Part shown: positions 24,970 through 33,633 of the stretch, one piece after another
How positions within the stretch are numbered: the stretch's first letter is position 1
How the letters are laid out: each line of letters begins with the position of its first letter
From: Amycolatopsis keratiniphila subsp. keratiniphila
Lineage (GTDB): Bacteria > Actinomycetota > Actinomycetes > Mycobacteriales > Pseudonocardiaceae
Reading direction: 5' to 3'
DNA length: 64,000 nt
Assembly: GCF_001620365.2 (NCBI RefSeq)
Contig: NZ_LQMT02000030.1
Coordinates: 94,812-158,811 of the forward strand
Made by a program: the position numbers and the translations under genes
The notes under the pieces: generated by a model
The model's database searches: none
What the model was told of the DNA's origin: nothing
The model's input: the letters and a program-made list of their open reading frames with translations, nothing else

Positions 24970-25635
24970 ATGAGCGCGCGAACGGCATCCGACAACCTCG
25001 TCCACAACTACCTGTTCTTGCGGCGCGCCATCGGTTTCCTCGGGATCGGGCTGCCGTTCGTGCTGGTCTTCGGGAAGCTGGTCGTCGATGGCGGCGGCCT
25101 GCTCAACTCGATCAGCGGTTACTACTACTCGGGAATGCGTGACGTCTGGGTCGGCGTCATGTGCGCCATCGGCGTCTTCCTGTTGTCCTACCGGGGTTAC
25201 GGCCGGGTCGACGACATCGCCGGGAACATCGCGGCGGTGGCCGCGGTCGGGGTGGCGCTCTTCCCCACGACTCCGGCGAACGGCGACCGCACGGACGAGA
25301 TCGTCGGGCTGCTGCACCTCGGCTTCGCCGCGGTCTTCTTCCTCACCTTGGCGTTCTTCTGCATCGTGTTGTTCACCAAGTCGGACAAGGAGATCCCCGG
25401 CGCCCGCAAACCCGAACGGAACCGGCTGTACGTCGCGTCGGGCGTGATCATGCTGGTGTGCCTGGCGTTGATCGTGCTCTGCGGCCTGGTGTTCGACGAG
25501 CTGACGAAGGACCTCTACCCGGCGCTGTGGCTGGAGTCGGTGGCGATCCTCGCGTTCGGTGTCGCGTGGCTCACCAAGGGCGGGACGCTCCTGCCGGACA
25601 AGACCGTGCTGCCCGGAACGCGCGTGACCGCCTGA
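24970..25635 (+). CDS. DUF998-like integral membrane protein
   Basis: A 221-residue polytopic protein with about six helices, starting with a cytoplasmic segment (NLVHNYLFLRR). The SISGYYYSGMRDVWVG block between helices 1 and 2 and the GN(I)AA motif resemble actinobacterial DUF998-like proteins. Function unknown. A GGAGGCGACC site precedes ATG 24970. Confidence 0.65.
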   Translation: MSARTASDNLVHNYLFLRRAIGFLGIGLPFVLVFGKLVVDGGGLLNSISGYYYSGMRDVWVGVMCAIGVFLLSYRGYGRVDDIAGNIAAVAAVGVALFPTTPANGDRTDEIVGLLHLGFAAVFFLTLAFFCIVLFTKSDKEIPGARKPERNRLYVASGVIMLVCLALIVLCGLVFDELTKDLYPALWLESVAILAFGVAWLTKGGTLLPDKTVLPGTRVTA

Positions 25636-25690
25636 CCTGTGCCGATCCGGGTAAAGGAACCTTTGTCATCGGCCGGGTCGTTGAGGCCGT

Positions 25691-26317
25691 ATGACCGATC
25701 GCATCGCACTCCGGCTCGGCCGTCGCGACCTGCTGGTGGTGGCGGGGATTCCCGGGGCGGGCAAGACCACCCTGCTGTCCCGGGCGGCGACCGGCCCGCT
25801 ACCGGTGCTCGATTCCGACCAGGTCCGCGCGCGGCTGCGCGAGCGGTTGCCGCCCGCGCTGCCGTACCGGATCTACCGGCCGCTGGTCCACGGCTGGCAT
25901 CGCGCGCGGGTCGTGCGGTCCGCGCTGGCGCACGGCGGCCCGCTCGTCGTGCACGAACCGTCGACCAGGGCCACCACCCGCGGCCTGCTGGCCCTGCTCG
26001 GCCTGCTGAGCCGCCGCCCGGTCCGGTTGCTGTGGCTCGACGTGGCGCCGGAGGACGCCCGCGCGGGCCAAGTCGCGCGCGGGCGGGTCATCCGGCGGCA
26101 TTCGTTCGCCCGCCACGTCAAAAGGGCCGAGAAGGTACGCCGTGCCCTGCGTGAGGGCTGGGTCCCGGCGGGCTGGCACAGCGCGCGGATGGTGACCCGC
26201 GAGGTCACCGGTGCGCTGCGCTTCGTCACCGAGGAGGAGCCGGGGAGACACCGCTCAGGCGACGTCCGGCTCCTCCGCGTCGAGCTTCCCGCGACACACA
26301 CAGTCCGCGCGGGCTAG
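25691..26317 (+). CDS. P-loop NTPase, zeta-toxin/kinase-like
   Basis: A 208-residue AAA_33-type small kinase with Walker A GIPGAGKTT at 19-27, DSDQVRARLRE after the second strand, and a lid region rich in Arg/His (RGRVIRRHSFARHVKRAEK). The class includes polynucleotide-kinase-like, chloramphenicol-phosphotransferase-like and zeta-toxin-like enzymes; no antitoxin partner is evident. The substrate is unknown. Its last 63 bases overlap a small minus-strand ORF. Confidence 0.7.
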   Translation: MTDRIALRLGRRDLLVVAGIPGAGKTTLLSRAATGPLPVLDSDQVRARLRERLPPALPYRIYRPLVHGWHRARVVRSALAHGGPLVVHEPSTRATTRGLLALLGLLSRRPVRLLWLDVAPEDARAGQVARGRVIRRHSFARHVKRAEKVRRALREGWVPAGWHSARMVTREVTGALRFVTEEEPGRHRSGDVRLLRVELPATHTVRAG

Positions 26318-26398
26318 CGGCTCCGGCTCGGGTTCGTCCGCGGGTGCGGGACGGCTCGGATGCGGGTTCGACGGCGTCCAGCGGATGCGTACCGGCAT
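26255..26398 (-). CDS. Possible 47-residue Pro/Glu-rich small protein
   Basis: A short ORF with ATG at 26398 behind GAAAGGA at good spacing. The product is Pro-rich then acidic (PADEPEPEPL) and has a Cys-x-Cys pair (DCVCRG). It overlaps the 3' end of the plus-strand kinase gene. It may be a genuine small protein downstream-oriented toward nothing obvious, or chance; no family is recognised. Confidence 0.35.
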   Translation of the reverse strand: MPVRIRWTPSNPHPSRPAPADEPEPEPLARADCVCRGKLDAEEPDVA

Positions 26399-26463
26399 CG
26401 TCGTTCGTCCTTTCACTCCGCGATCCCCTCTTTCCCGGAATACGGACGCGACGGGCTTCCGGT

Positions 26464-27618
26464 TCAGATACCCACGTAGTTTTCGGCGAAGAAGTCTTGG
26501 TGCGCACGGGAAACCCGCAGGCTCTCCAGCCGTGCGTCCCGCAGCGCCCGCTGGAAGACGGCCTCGTCGTCGTAGCCTGCCGGGCCGTGCAGCAGATTGA
26601 TCATCCAGAGCGAGAACTCCTGCGCACGCCAGATCCGCGGCAGGCAGTCGGCGGAGTAGCGATCGAGCGCCGTCGTGTCGCTCCCGCGGTGGGCCGCGAT
26701 CAACGCGTGCGCGAGGATTTCGGCCTCCATCAAGGCGAGATTCGCGCCCTTCGCAGCGGCGGGACTGATGAGGCTCGCCGCGTCGCCCGCGAGGAACAGG
26801 TTCCCCCGCTGGATCGTGTCCATCACGCGCGAGGCCATGTCCACGATCCGGCGCTCGATGATGGCGCCGCGTTTGAGCTCGCCGTAGCGATCGGAGCGCA
26901 TCCGCACGTGCAGTTCGTCCCAGATCCGGTCGTCTCCCCACTCATCCGGATCCTCGCCGCGCGGGACTTCGAGGTAATAACGCGTCACCGTCGGCGTCCT
27001 CGCCATATGCCCGGCGAATCCGCGTTCGTGGATCGCGTAACCGATCGCGGACATGCTCGGCGGCGCCTCGGCGAGGATCGCCAGCCACGAGATGTCGTGA
27101 TCCCGCCGGAAGACCCGCGCGGGGACGGATCTCAGCGAGACCCCGCGTCTGCCGTCGCAGCCGGCGATGTACTTGGCACGCAACAGAAGATCATCGGCGA
27201 TGACCGTCGCGTCCATCCCCGACACCGACGAGACCTCGGTGCCGAACCTGATCTCACCGCCGCGGGCGAGGAATTCCGCGATCAGATCGGTGACCAGGAA
27301 CTGTTGCGGGTAAACGGTGTGCACCTCACCGTTCCCGAGTTCACTGTAGTCGAGCTCGAATTCGGCCTGATCGTTGCGGAAGGCGCAGGTGTCGTGCCTC
27401 GCGCCCTTCTCGATCAACCCGGCGGCGAGCCCGTTCTCGGTGAGCACACGGACACTGTTCGCGGCGAGAAAACCCGCCCTCGCCCGGTTTTCGACATGTT
27501 CACGGCTTTGCCGCTCGAGGATCAGGCAGTCGATCCCGGCGGCCCTCAACAGGTTCCCCAGCACGAGCCCCGCCGGGCCGGCCCCCACGATCACCACGTC
27601 GGCATCGATCTTCCCCAC
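26464..27618 (-). CDS. pobA: FAD-dependent aromatic hydroxylase, PobA-like
   Basis: A 384-residue class A flavin monooxygenase. FAD motifs GAGPAG, the central DG block (AGCDGRRGVS) and GDAASLISP follow the 4-hydroxybenzoate 3-monooxygenase pattern, as do WGDDRIWDEL and WRAQEFSLWM. Aligning by eye, Tyr201 and Arg214 of the Pseudomonas enzyme are kept (GYAIHERGF, MARTP), but Ser212 appears to be Met, so the substrate may differ. GTG 27618 lies behind GGGGG; an upstream ATG at 27666 gives extra residues unlike the family. No pca ring-cleavage genes are nearby. Confidence 0.78.
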   Translation of the reverse strand: MGKIDADVVIVGAGPAGLVLGNLLRAAGIDCLILERQSREHVENRARAGFLAANSVRVLTENGLAAGLIEKGARHDTCAFRNDQAEFELDYSELGNGEVHTVYPQQFLVTDLIAEFLARGGEIRFGTEVSSVSGMDATVIADDLLLRAKYIAGCDGRRGVSLRSVPARVFRRDHDISWLAILAEAPPSMSAIGYAIHERGFAGHMARTPTVTRYYLEVPRGEDPDEWGDDRIWDELHVRMRSDRYGELKRGAIIERRIVDMASRVMDTIQRGNLFLAGDAASLISPAAAKGANLALMEAEILAHALIAAHRGSDTTALDRYSADCLPRIWRAQEFSLWMINLLHGPAGYDDEAVFQRALRDARLESLRVSRAHQDFFAENYVGI

Positions 27619-27690
27619 GAAAGCCCCCAGTACCTTCGCCCACCCCCAGCGCGGTCCAAGGTACACAAAACGGCGTACCGCCGTGGGTGT

Positions 27691-28632
27691 TCAGTCCTTC
27701 CGCTCGCGCGCCCTCGCCCGGCGTTTCCCCTCGTGCATCGCCACGACCCGCGCGATCGGGATCGTGTGGCCCTGCTCGACGAGGTCGGCGGGCAGCGTCT
27801 GCGGCTCCGGCATCGACTCGGCCCACGGGTCCTTGCCGCCGAGGAGATCGGGCGCCGTGTGCACGGTGAAATCGGCGGGGACCACGTTTTCGAGGTCGTC
27901 CCAGGACACCGGGAACGACACCGTCAGCCCTGGCCGCAGCCGCGGGCTGTACGCCGCCGCGACCGTGTTTCCGCCCGCCCGCGTCGAATCGAGGTACACC
28001 TTGCCCTCGCGGTCTTCCACGATGTACGCGGTCGTCGCGATCGACGGATCGAGCCGCTCCGCGCGGGCGGCCAGCGCGCGGGTCGCGGCGAAGACGTCTT
28101 CGAAACCTTGTCCCGGCACCAGGGGGACGAAGATGTGCACTCCCTTGGAACCGCTGGTCTTCACCGTCCCGACGAGCCCGGATTCGGCGAGTGCCTGGCG
28201 CACCAGAACGGCGGCCTTCACGACGTGCGCGAAATCGTCGCCGGCGGGCGGATCCAGGTCCAGCACGAGGTGGGTCGGCCCCGCGTCGACGTCCGCGGTC
28301 ATCAGCGTCGGGTGATATTCGACGGCGCGCTGGTTCGCGAACCACAGCAGCGTGCGGCGGTCGTCGCAGAGCGCGTACGACACCTGCCGTTTCGACGTCT
28401 CCGCCCACATCCCGTACCGCTTCACCCAGTCGGGCGTGTACTTGGGCAGGTTCTTCTGCATGAACGGGTCTTGCCCGCGCAGGATGCGGATCACCGAAAG
28501 CGGCCTGTTCGCCAGCACGGGAACGAGGCGATCCGCGACGGCGTCCAGATAATCCACCAGGTCGCGTTTGGTCACGCCCTCGAACAAGGGCTGATCGAGA
28601 TTGGTCAGCTTGACGCCGTCCCGTTCGCACAT
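27691..28632 (-). CDS. LigD polymerase-domain protein (NHEJ)
   Basis: A 313-residue stand-alone archaeo-eukaryotic primase-like polymerase domain of the LigD type, which fills gaps and adds ribonucleotides during Ku-dependent end joining. Seen are LVLDLDPP (catalytic Asp pair), KTSGSKGVHIFVPL (substrate-binding block with the catalytic His) and the conserved STRAGG segment. Length fits LigPol proteins of actinobacteria. ATG at 28632 is preferred over 28650. No ku or ligase gene is in the window. Confidence 0.83.
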   Translation of the reverse strand: MCERDGVKLTNLDQPLFEGVTKRDLVDYLDAVADRLVPVLANRPLSVIRILRGQDPFMQKNLPKYTPDWVKRYGMWAETSKRQVSYALCDDRRTLLWFANQRAVEYHPTLMTADVDAGPTHLVLDLDPPAGDDFAHVVKAAVLVRQALAESGLVGTVKTSGSKGVHIFVPLVPGQGFEDVFAATRALAARAERLDPSIATTAYIVEDREGKVYLDSTRAGGNTVAAAYSPRLRPGLTVSFPVSWDDLENVVPADFTVHTAPDLLGGKDPWAESMPEPQTLPADLVEQGHTIPIARVVAMHEGKRRARARERKD

Positions 28633-28652
28633 GGGACGAGCCTGACACAAAA

Positions 28653-28702
28653 GGCTCGTGAGCGGTAATGACGGTTAGAACCGGCATTACCGCTCACGAG
28701 CC
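28653..28702. terminator. Long hairpin between LPMO and LigD-type genes
   Basis: Perfect 18-bp arms (28653-28670 and 28685-28702) around an inner CGGTT/AACCG stem, located 6 bases past the LPMO stop. It should terminate LPMO transcription before the LigD-type gene. The arm core GCTCGTGAGCGG is related to the CTCGTGAGTG hairpin at 33629. Confidence 0.8.
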
Positions 28703-28708
28703 CACTAC

Positions 28709-29224
28709 CTAGCTGATGTTGGCGTCGATGCAGGCGTAGAACGCGTTCGCCGTGTCGTAGACGTTCCAGCGGGCGAGGATCTTGTGGCGCCCGCTCTGCT
28801 GCAGGTTCACGCTGTGGGTGACCGTGGCGCCCGGCTGCGCGCCGCCGTCGTTGAAGCTGGCGACCTTGGCACCGTCGACGAAGTACTCCCAGGTGCTGGT
28901 GCGGTGGCGAGCCGTCAGCGTCCACCGGAACGTGGTGGTACGGCCGAGGGAATGCACCTTCCAGCCCTTGCTGTCATCGTTGAGGTCCGCGAAACGGCCG
29001 ACACCGCCGTTGCAGCTCATGAGACCCTTGGGGCCTTCGACACTTTGCGGCTCCCATTTGATGGAGCCACAGGAAACGGTGTTCTGGGCGCATTGTGCCT
29101 GCCTGCTCGCAGGCGAGGAAACGTAACCGTGCGCGCTGGCGGTGCCCGCCGGGATCGCGACCAGGGCCGCCGGCACCATGGCCGCACCGGCCGCCAGGGT
29201 CAAAAGCCGTCGTTTGAAGCTCAT
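28709..29224 (-). CDS. Secreted AA10 lytic polysaccharide monooxygenase
   Basis: A 171-residue copper enzyme that oxidatively cleaves crystalline chitin (AA10, formerly CBM33). The signal peptide ends at Ala31, exposing His32 as the mature N-terminus (HGYVSSPASR); with His107 (TARHRTSTWEY) it forms the histidine brace. Cysteines at 45, 52, 71 and near the C-terminus can form disulfides. Single catalytic domain, no extra binding module. ATG at 29224 is set by the signal peptide. A perfect DasR box lies upstream, so chitin use is the likely role. Confidence 0.9.
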   Translation of the reverse strand: MSFKRRLLTLAAGAAMVPAALVAIPAGTASAHGYVSSPASRQAQCAQNTVSCGSIKWEPQSVEGPKGLMSCNGGVGRFADLNDDSKGWKVHSLGRTTTFRWTLTARHRTSTWEYFVDGAKVASFNDGGAQPGATVTHSVNLQQSGRHKILARWNVYDTANAFYACIDANIS

Positions 29225-29336
29225 GCCTACCCCTTTCCCATCTCTACACCCACCGCGGACTCGAGATTCCTGGGTCACAGCGAGCGAAATACCAATGAAG
29301 GTTGGGACCCATCCGCCGAAGCGCCGAGCGGGCGAA

Positions 29337-29375
29337 TGTGGTCTAGACCATAATTGGTTCAGACGACTCGGTCAA
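29337..29375 (-). promoter_or_regulatory. LPMO promoter with perfect DasR box
   Basis: Minus-strand TTGACC (29370-29375) and TATGGT (29347-29352) are spaced by 17 bases. A perfect TGGTCTAGACCA palindrome (29339-29350) overlaps the -10, and a second box matching 13 of 16 dre positions fills the spacer (29353-29368). Binding of DasR here would block RNA polymerase directly. Confidence 0.8.
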
Positions 29376-29435
29376 GAGTAACCAACCGGCCACTTGGAGT
29401 CGTGAAGATCGAACAGGGGTTGTCAAGCCGGACGA

Positions 29436-32048
29436 TCAGCCCGCACCCAAACAGACGAACGGTCGCCGGAACGGATCAACGGCGATGGTGTCCGCCAGTG
29501 CGGTCGCCGGTCCGTCGCCTCCCGCGAGGCCGCGGTGGTAATCGTCCATCGCGGCCGCCGCGGCCTCGTCACCGACTCGGCTCAACGGCGCGATCACCGT
29601 CCGCGAACCGCTCGCGAGCAACCCGCTGGCGAAACCGAGGACCTCGTCGCCGGGCCGGATCCGGTTCAGCGCCAGTTCACACGCCGCGAAGACGACCTGC
29701 GACGGCGGCTGCGCCAGCCCGGCCATCTCGTGCGCGAAGAGCGCGCCGTCGGCCAATTCCAGCCGGGAGAACAAGGCGTTCTCTGGCTCGTGCGCACCGT
29801 GCGCGGCGATATGCGCGAGCTTCGCCCCGTCCAGCGCCCGCAGAACCGACGACACGGTCGCCTCGGCACCGGCCAGCGTATGCGCGGTCCGGTAGTGCAT
29901 CGCGAGCTTGTCCAGCTCACCACGGGTCCCGACGAGGCCGGGGCCACGGACGAGCACGACCTTCCGCGCGCGGGACACCGCCGACCGCGCCGCCCCCAGC
30001 CAGGCCGTCGCCGACGGGGCGACGACGATCGGCCGGGACCGCAGCGCCGGCAGCACTCCCCACGGGACGGCGAACAACGGACCGGTCGGCACGACGATCA
30101 GGCCGCGGTCCCCCAGCAGCGCTTCGAGCGGCCGGATCAGCTGGATGTCCAACCGTTCGGCCTGTTTCCGCGCCGACCCCAGCACCGACTGGACCAAGGG
30201 CGCCGGCAGCTGATCCGGCGCAAGGGCGTCGAGGTCGACGTTCAGCATCCGCGCGGACTCCGCCGCCCGCGCGGCCGAACCGAGCCGCACCAGCTCGCAT
30301 CGCCCGCCGACGACGACCATCGCCACGAGGTCGTCCCCCGACGACGCGAAACTCACCAGCGCGCGTTCGCCCAGCTCCTGGGCGACCTCCGCGAGCCGCG
30401 CGACCGGCCGCGGCCTGCCCCAGCGGCCGGTATGCCAGCCGAGCCGATGCGCCTCGCGCAACCGCTCGGCGTGCTTCGCCCGCAAGGCCGCCGTCGGATG
30501 TCCCTCGTGCTGCGCCTGGTGGATCGCCTGATCGAGCCCCCGGACCTCGCCGACCCGCTCGGCGAGCTCCGGGTCGGTCGCGACAACTGGTTCGTACCGG
30601 TAACTTTGCGCCCTGGTCCGCTCCGTCCAGCCGAACAACCGGGCCGCGTCGGCCCGCTCCAGCACGATCTTGACGGCCAGATCCGCCAATTCCCTGCCGT
30701 GCAGCGCCGTACCGGACACCAGCTCGATGCCGCCCATCCGGTCGCGGACGCGGTCGAGTTCGGTGAGCCCGGCCCGGATCTCGGCCAGCGCCTTGGTCTT
30801 GTCCCCCTCGGCCACCGCGAGTTCCGCACGGCAAAGCCGGCGCAGCATCCGATAATCGACGGAGGTCAGCCGTCCCGGCTGCGGAATCCGCGCGAGCAGC
30901 TCGGCGGCACGTTTGCGTTTTCCCTTCCGCAGCTCGACCCGGACAGCCAGCATCCGCGCCAGCGCGGCCTGGTCGGCGAGCCGCGGCATCGGCATCCCGT
31001 TCGCCGCCCGCAGCGCGCGCGAGGTCAGCGTGGGCGGGATTTCGTTGGTGCGCAAGGCTTCCTGCACGTCGGCGCGGAGGCCGACGATGGTCGCGTTGGC
31101 GACACACGTCTGGCAGCCCCAGCGCAGCGTACGACGCCGGGCCGAAGCGGCATAGGTTCGCGCGAGCTCCAGATCATCGGTCATCAACGCCGCGGTCGCG
31201 CGGAACAACTCCACCCCGCCCAGGTCCCTGGTGATACTCCGCTGTTCCAGCATCACCGGCAGGATCTCGTCGAGATGCGCTCCTGCCTCTTCGGCCAAGC
31301 CGGCGGTCAACAGCGCTTCGGCCCGCTCCCATCTCAGCAGGGGCGGAATGGCCAGCTCCAGCGAGCGGTAGATCCGCTCGCTTTCCTCGTAGAGCCGTAG
31401 CGCGGCGGGCACGTTGCCGACCCGGAGTTCGAGCGTGCCCAGCGGGCGGCGGACGTCCGCGGCCTGTGCCCGCAGCCCGTTCCGTTCCGCGAGTTCCACG
31501 GCGCTGACGAGATCCCGCCTCGCCCGCCGGACATCGCCGAGCCTGGTGTACGCGAGCCCCCGCGTGGTCAACGTGCCCAGATAAGGATCCAGCGAGGCCG
31601 AGGGATCCTTCGCCATGGAGAGCGCGGCCTCTTTGTGCGCCAGTGACGAATCGAAATACCCCGTGCTTTCCTCGTTCCGCCCCACCGCCATGAGCAGGAG
31701 TCCGTAATTGTGGTCGAGCTGTCCGCGTAATTCCGCGTAAAGGCGGGGGTCGTCCACCGCTTTCAGCAACAGCCGCACGTCGTCCAGACCGGCGAGACCG
31801 GAAGCGACGCCCCCGCTGGTCTCCGACCCCACGGTCGCGATACTGGAGGCCAGCCGGATCCGGGCGGCGAGCCAGTCGTGCCTCATCTCCTCGGCGACCG
31901 GATGGATGGAATCGAGCAACGCCATGCCGCGGCGGAGCAGGAGGATTCCTTCGCGTTGACGGGCCGAACACGCGGCATCGATACCGGCGCGCTGGAGTTC
32001 GCGCGCCTTGCGAATGACCTCGATTTGATCGAGCTGTGTTACCGCCAC
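29436..32048 (-). CDS. TPR-CHAT protease-like protein
   Basis: About 870 residues: an alpha-helical TPR-like region over roughly the first 600, then a C-terminal CHAT (caspase-like) domain with His750 (IAAHGAH) and Cys790 (FAACELA), both catalytic positions intact. CHAT peptidases act in stress, cell death and conflict systems, including TPR-CHAT of CRISPR type III-E, and several actinobacterial conflict systems. Start is uncertain: GTG 32048 is where helical sequence begins; ATG 32120 and a start at 32171 remain possible. A small Cys/His-rich gene lies just upstream on the same strand. Confidence 0.78.
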   Translation of the reverse strand: MAVTQLDQIEVIRKARELQRAGIDAACSARQREGILLLRRGMALLDSIHPVAEEMRHDWLAARIRLASSIATVGSETSGGVASGLAGLDDVRLLLKAVDDPRLYAELRGQLDHNYGLLLMAVGRNEESTGYFDSSLAHKEAALSMAKDPSASLDPYLGTLTTRGLAYTRLGDVRRARRDLVSAVELAERNGLRAQAADVRRPLGTLELRVGNVPAALRLYEESERIYRSLELAIPPLLRWERAEALLTAGLAEEAGAHLDEILPVMLEQRSITRDLGGVELFRATAALMTDDLELARTYAASARRRTLRWGCQTCVANATIVGLRADVQEALRTNEIPPTLTSRALRAANGMPMPRLADQAALARMLAVRVELRKGKRKRAAELLARIPQPGRLTSVDYRMLRRLCRAELAVAEGDKTKALAEIRAGLTELDRVRDRMGGIELVSGTALHGRELADLAVKIVLERADAARLFGWTERTRAQSYRYEPVVATDPELAERVGEVRGLDQAIHQAQHEGHPTAALRAKHAERLREAHRLGWHTGRWGRPRPVARLAEVAQELGERALVSFASSGDDLVAMVVVGGRCELVRLGSAARAAESARMLNVDLDALAPDQLPAPLVQSVLGSARKQAERLDIQLIRPLEALLGDRGLIVVPTGPLFAVPWGVLPALRSRPIVVAPSATAWLGAARSAVSRARKVVLVRGPGLVGTRGELDKLAMHYRTAHTLAGAEATVSSVLRALDGAKLAHIAAHGAHEPENALFSRLELADGALFAHEMAGLAQPPSQVVFAACELALNRIRPGDEVLGFASGLLASGSRTVIAPLSRVGDEAAAAAMDDYHRGLAGGDGPATALADTIAVDPFRRPFVCLGAG

Positions 32049-32140
32049 TGATCTATGACAGCACACTCCGTAGCCGAGAGTCGCCCGCCACCGGTTCGAA
32101 ACCGGGTGACGGGCGAACATCTTTCGGCCAGGAGCATTGC

Positions 32141-32314
32141 TCAGGGAGTGGGCGGCGGCGTCTGAGCACATCCGCCGGGGCAGTCGCGGACCCGTTCGTT
32201 CTGGTGCTCACAATCGGGACCGTGCCGGTGTTCTCCCTGGTCGGGCTTGGGCTGAGCCGGGTCGACCGGCTCCTCCTCGCCGATGGGGTCCTTGACGTCC
32301 GTAGGCGTCGACAT
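32141..32314 (-). CDS. Small Cys/His-rich acidic protein upstream of CHAT gene
   Basis: A 57-residue protein, acidic in its first half (DPIGEEEPVDPAQ) with HRHGPDCEH and DCPGGC in the second, suggesting metal or disulfide formation. ATG at 32314 has GGGGAGGAG upstream at good spacing, strong support for translation. No signal peptide. It ends about 90 bases before the preferred CHAT start and may be co-transcribed, possibly as partner or substrate. No family is recognised. Confidence 0.6.
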   Translation of the reverse strand: MSTPTDVKDPIGEEEPVDPAQPKPDQGEHRHGPDCEHQNERVRDCPGGCAQTPPPTP

Positions 32315-32681
32315 TTGACGATCTCCTCCCCTGGTGATCATTTTTGTCATATCAGGCAGCCCCATTCACGGCTGCCCCCCTCTGTTCGCAGGCCCTCTTC
32401 CTGCGAACGGGGCAATAGTGCCACAACGGAGCAGTGATCGGGAGCTTTTACCTACACTGAGTCATCGGCGGCACCCAATAGGGGGACGCCTGGTTAGCAA
32501 ACCTCACGATCTCCGCTCAATGCGCACACCAGCGCACGCGAAGCGGCCCAAGAAAGATCAATTCACTGCGCCATCCGGCCTAAGATCCAAAACTTCTTGC
32601 GACACAAGGGTTTCCGGCTCGAAAAGCGGGGAATTCGCTGCCTGTCGGGGGATGACCGGCGAATATCCGGAGGAGATAGCG
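32315..32681. other. Divergent spacer with two hairpins
   Basis: No gene is evident. Two inverted repeats occur: GGCAGC/GCTGCC (32355-32360 and 32371-32376) and GTTCGCAGG/CCTGCGAAC (32384-32392 and 32400-32408). They lie 40-95 bases upstream of the small-protein start on the minus strand and could be leader structures or a regulator site. A long open frame through here is not supported by codon pattern. Confidence 0.45.
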
Positions 32682-33293
32682 ATGCCCACGTGGTTGGTCA
32701 TCATCATCGTCATCGCCGCGATCCTGGTGGTGGGTGCGGCCGCCTGGTTCGTCATCGAAGGACAACGCAGGCGGCGATTGCGCGAGACGTTCGGGCCCGA
32801 ATACGACCGGGCCGTGAAGGAACACGAAAGTCCGCGGGACGCCGAACGTGAGCTTTCGTCGCGGGTGAAACGACACTCGGATCTCGACATCCGGCCGTTG
32901 CCGGAGACCACGAAAGACCGGTACGCGCAGGAATGGGCGCTGATCCAGGAACAGTTCGTCGACCGCCCGTCCGGCGCCGTCGTCGAGGCGGACCGCGTAC
33001 TGGTCTCGCTGATGGCCGAGCGCGGCTACCCGACCGAAGGGTACGACCAGCAGCTCGCGGATCTGTCCGTCCGGCACGCGAACGCGTTGCGGCACTACCG
33101 CGCCGGGCACGACACACTGGTGCGCCACCGGGAATCCGAAATGTCCACAGAGGACATGCGGGAAGCGATGAAGCACTACCGCGAAGTGTTCGAAGATCTG
33201 TTGACCGATGCCGGCGAAGGAGCGGAAAGCCATGGAAAGCAGGCCCCTGGAAACCGAGGGAACGGAACGGCTCGACGAGGATCGGACCACTGA
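32682..33293 (+). CDS. Membrane-anchored small protein, copy A of a pair
   Basis: A 203-residue protein with a single N-terminal membrane helix (residues 3-25) followed by a basic stop and a long charged cytoplasmic helical region. Residues about 90-180 (LIQEQFVDRPSGAVVEAD) resemble the next gene's product (IQTAFVDDPRRAVKEADEL), so both carry the same four-helix-like domain. Function unknown. ATG at 32682 follows AGGAGATAGC. Ends inside the next gene, so translation is coupled. Confidence 0.7.
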   Translation: MPTWLVIIIVIAAILVVGAAAWFVIEGQRRRRLRETFGPEYDRAVKEHESPRDAERELSSRVKRHSDLDIRPLPETTKDRYAQEWALIQEQFVDRPSGAVVEADRVLVSLMAERGYPTEGYDQQLADLSVRHANALRHYRAGHDTLVRHRESEMSTEDMREAMKHYREVFEDLLTDAGEGAESHGKQAPGNRGNGTARRGSDH

Positions 33294-33633
33294 CGGCGAT
33301 ACCGGCCGCCCACTGGGCACCGAGGACCTGGTGGCCCCCGATCCCCAGCGCACCAACGAAGATGAAGCGCAGACGCTGTTCGAAAACGCCGACGTCGACC
33401 GGTTCCGCGACAGCTGGCAAGGTATCCAGACGGCCTTTGTGGACGATCCGCGGCGAGCGGTCAAGGAGGCCGACGAGCTCGTCGCGGTGGTGATCCAGAA
33501 CCTGGCCACGACTTTCGCGGACCACAAGAAGGAATTGGAATCCGCGTGGAGTCAAGGCGAACCGGCCACCGAAGACCTCCGGATCGCGCTTCGCCGCTAC
33601 CGGTCGTTCTTCAACCAACTGCTGAGCGCCTGA
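33232..33633 (+). CDS. Soluble small protein, copy B of a pair
   Basis: A 133-residue acidic protein without a membrane segment. After a disordered, Asp/Thr/Glu-rich stretch of about 45 residues it carries the same domain as the preceding gene. AAGGAG precedes ATG 33232; ATG 33208 in frame is an alternative. Overlaps the previous gene by about 60 bases. It ends within the left arm of a hairpin terminator. Role unknown. Confidence 0.68.
   Translation: MESRPLETEGTERLDEDRTTDGDTGRPLGTEDLVAPDPQRTNEDEAQTLFENADVDRFRDSWQGIQTAFVDDPRRAVKEADELVAVVIQNLATTFADHKKELESAWSQGEPATEDLRIALRRYRSFFNQLLSA

Noticed and set aside
26344..28668. Long plus-strand frame across the PobA-like and LigD-type genes
   Set aside because: Composition is typical of an antisense frame; the minus strand carries recognisable enzymes on both segments.
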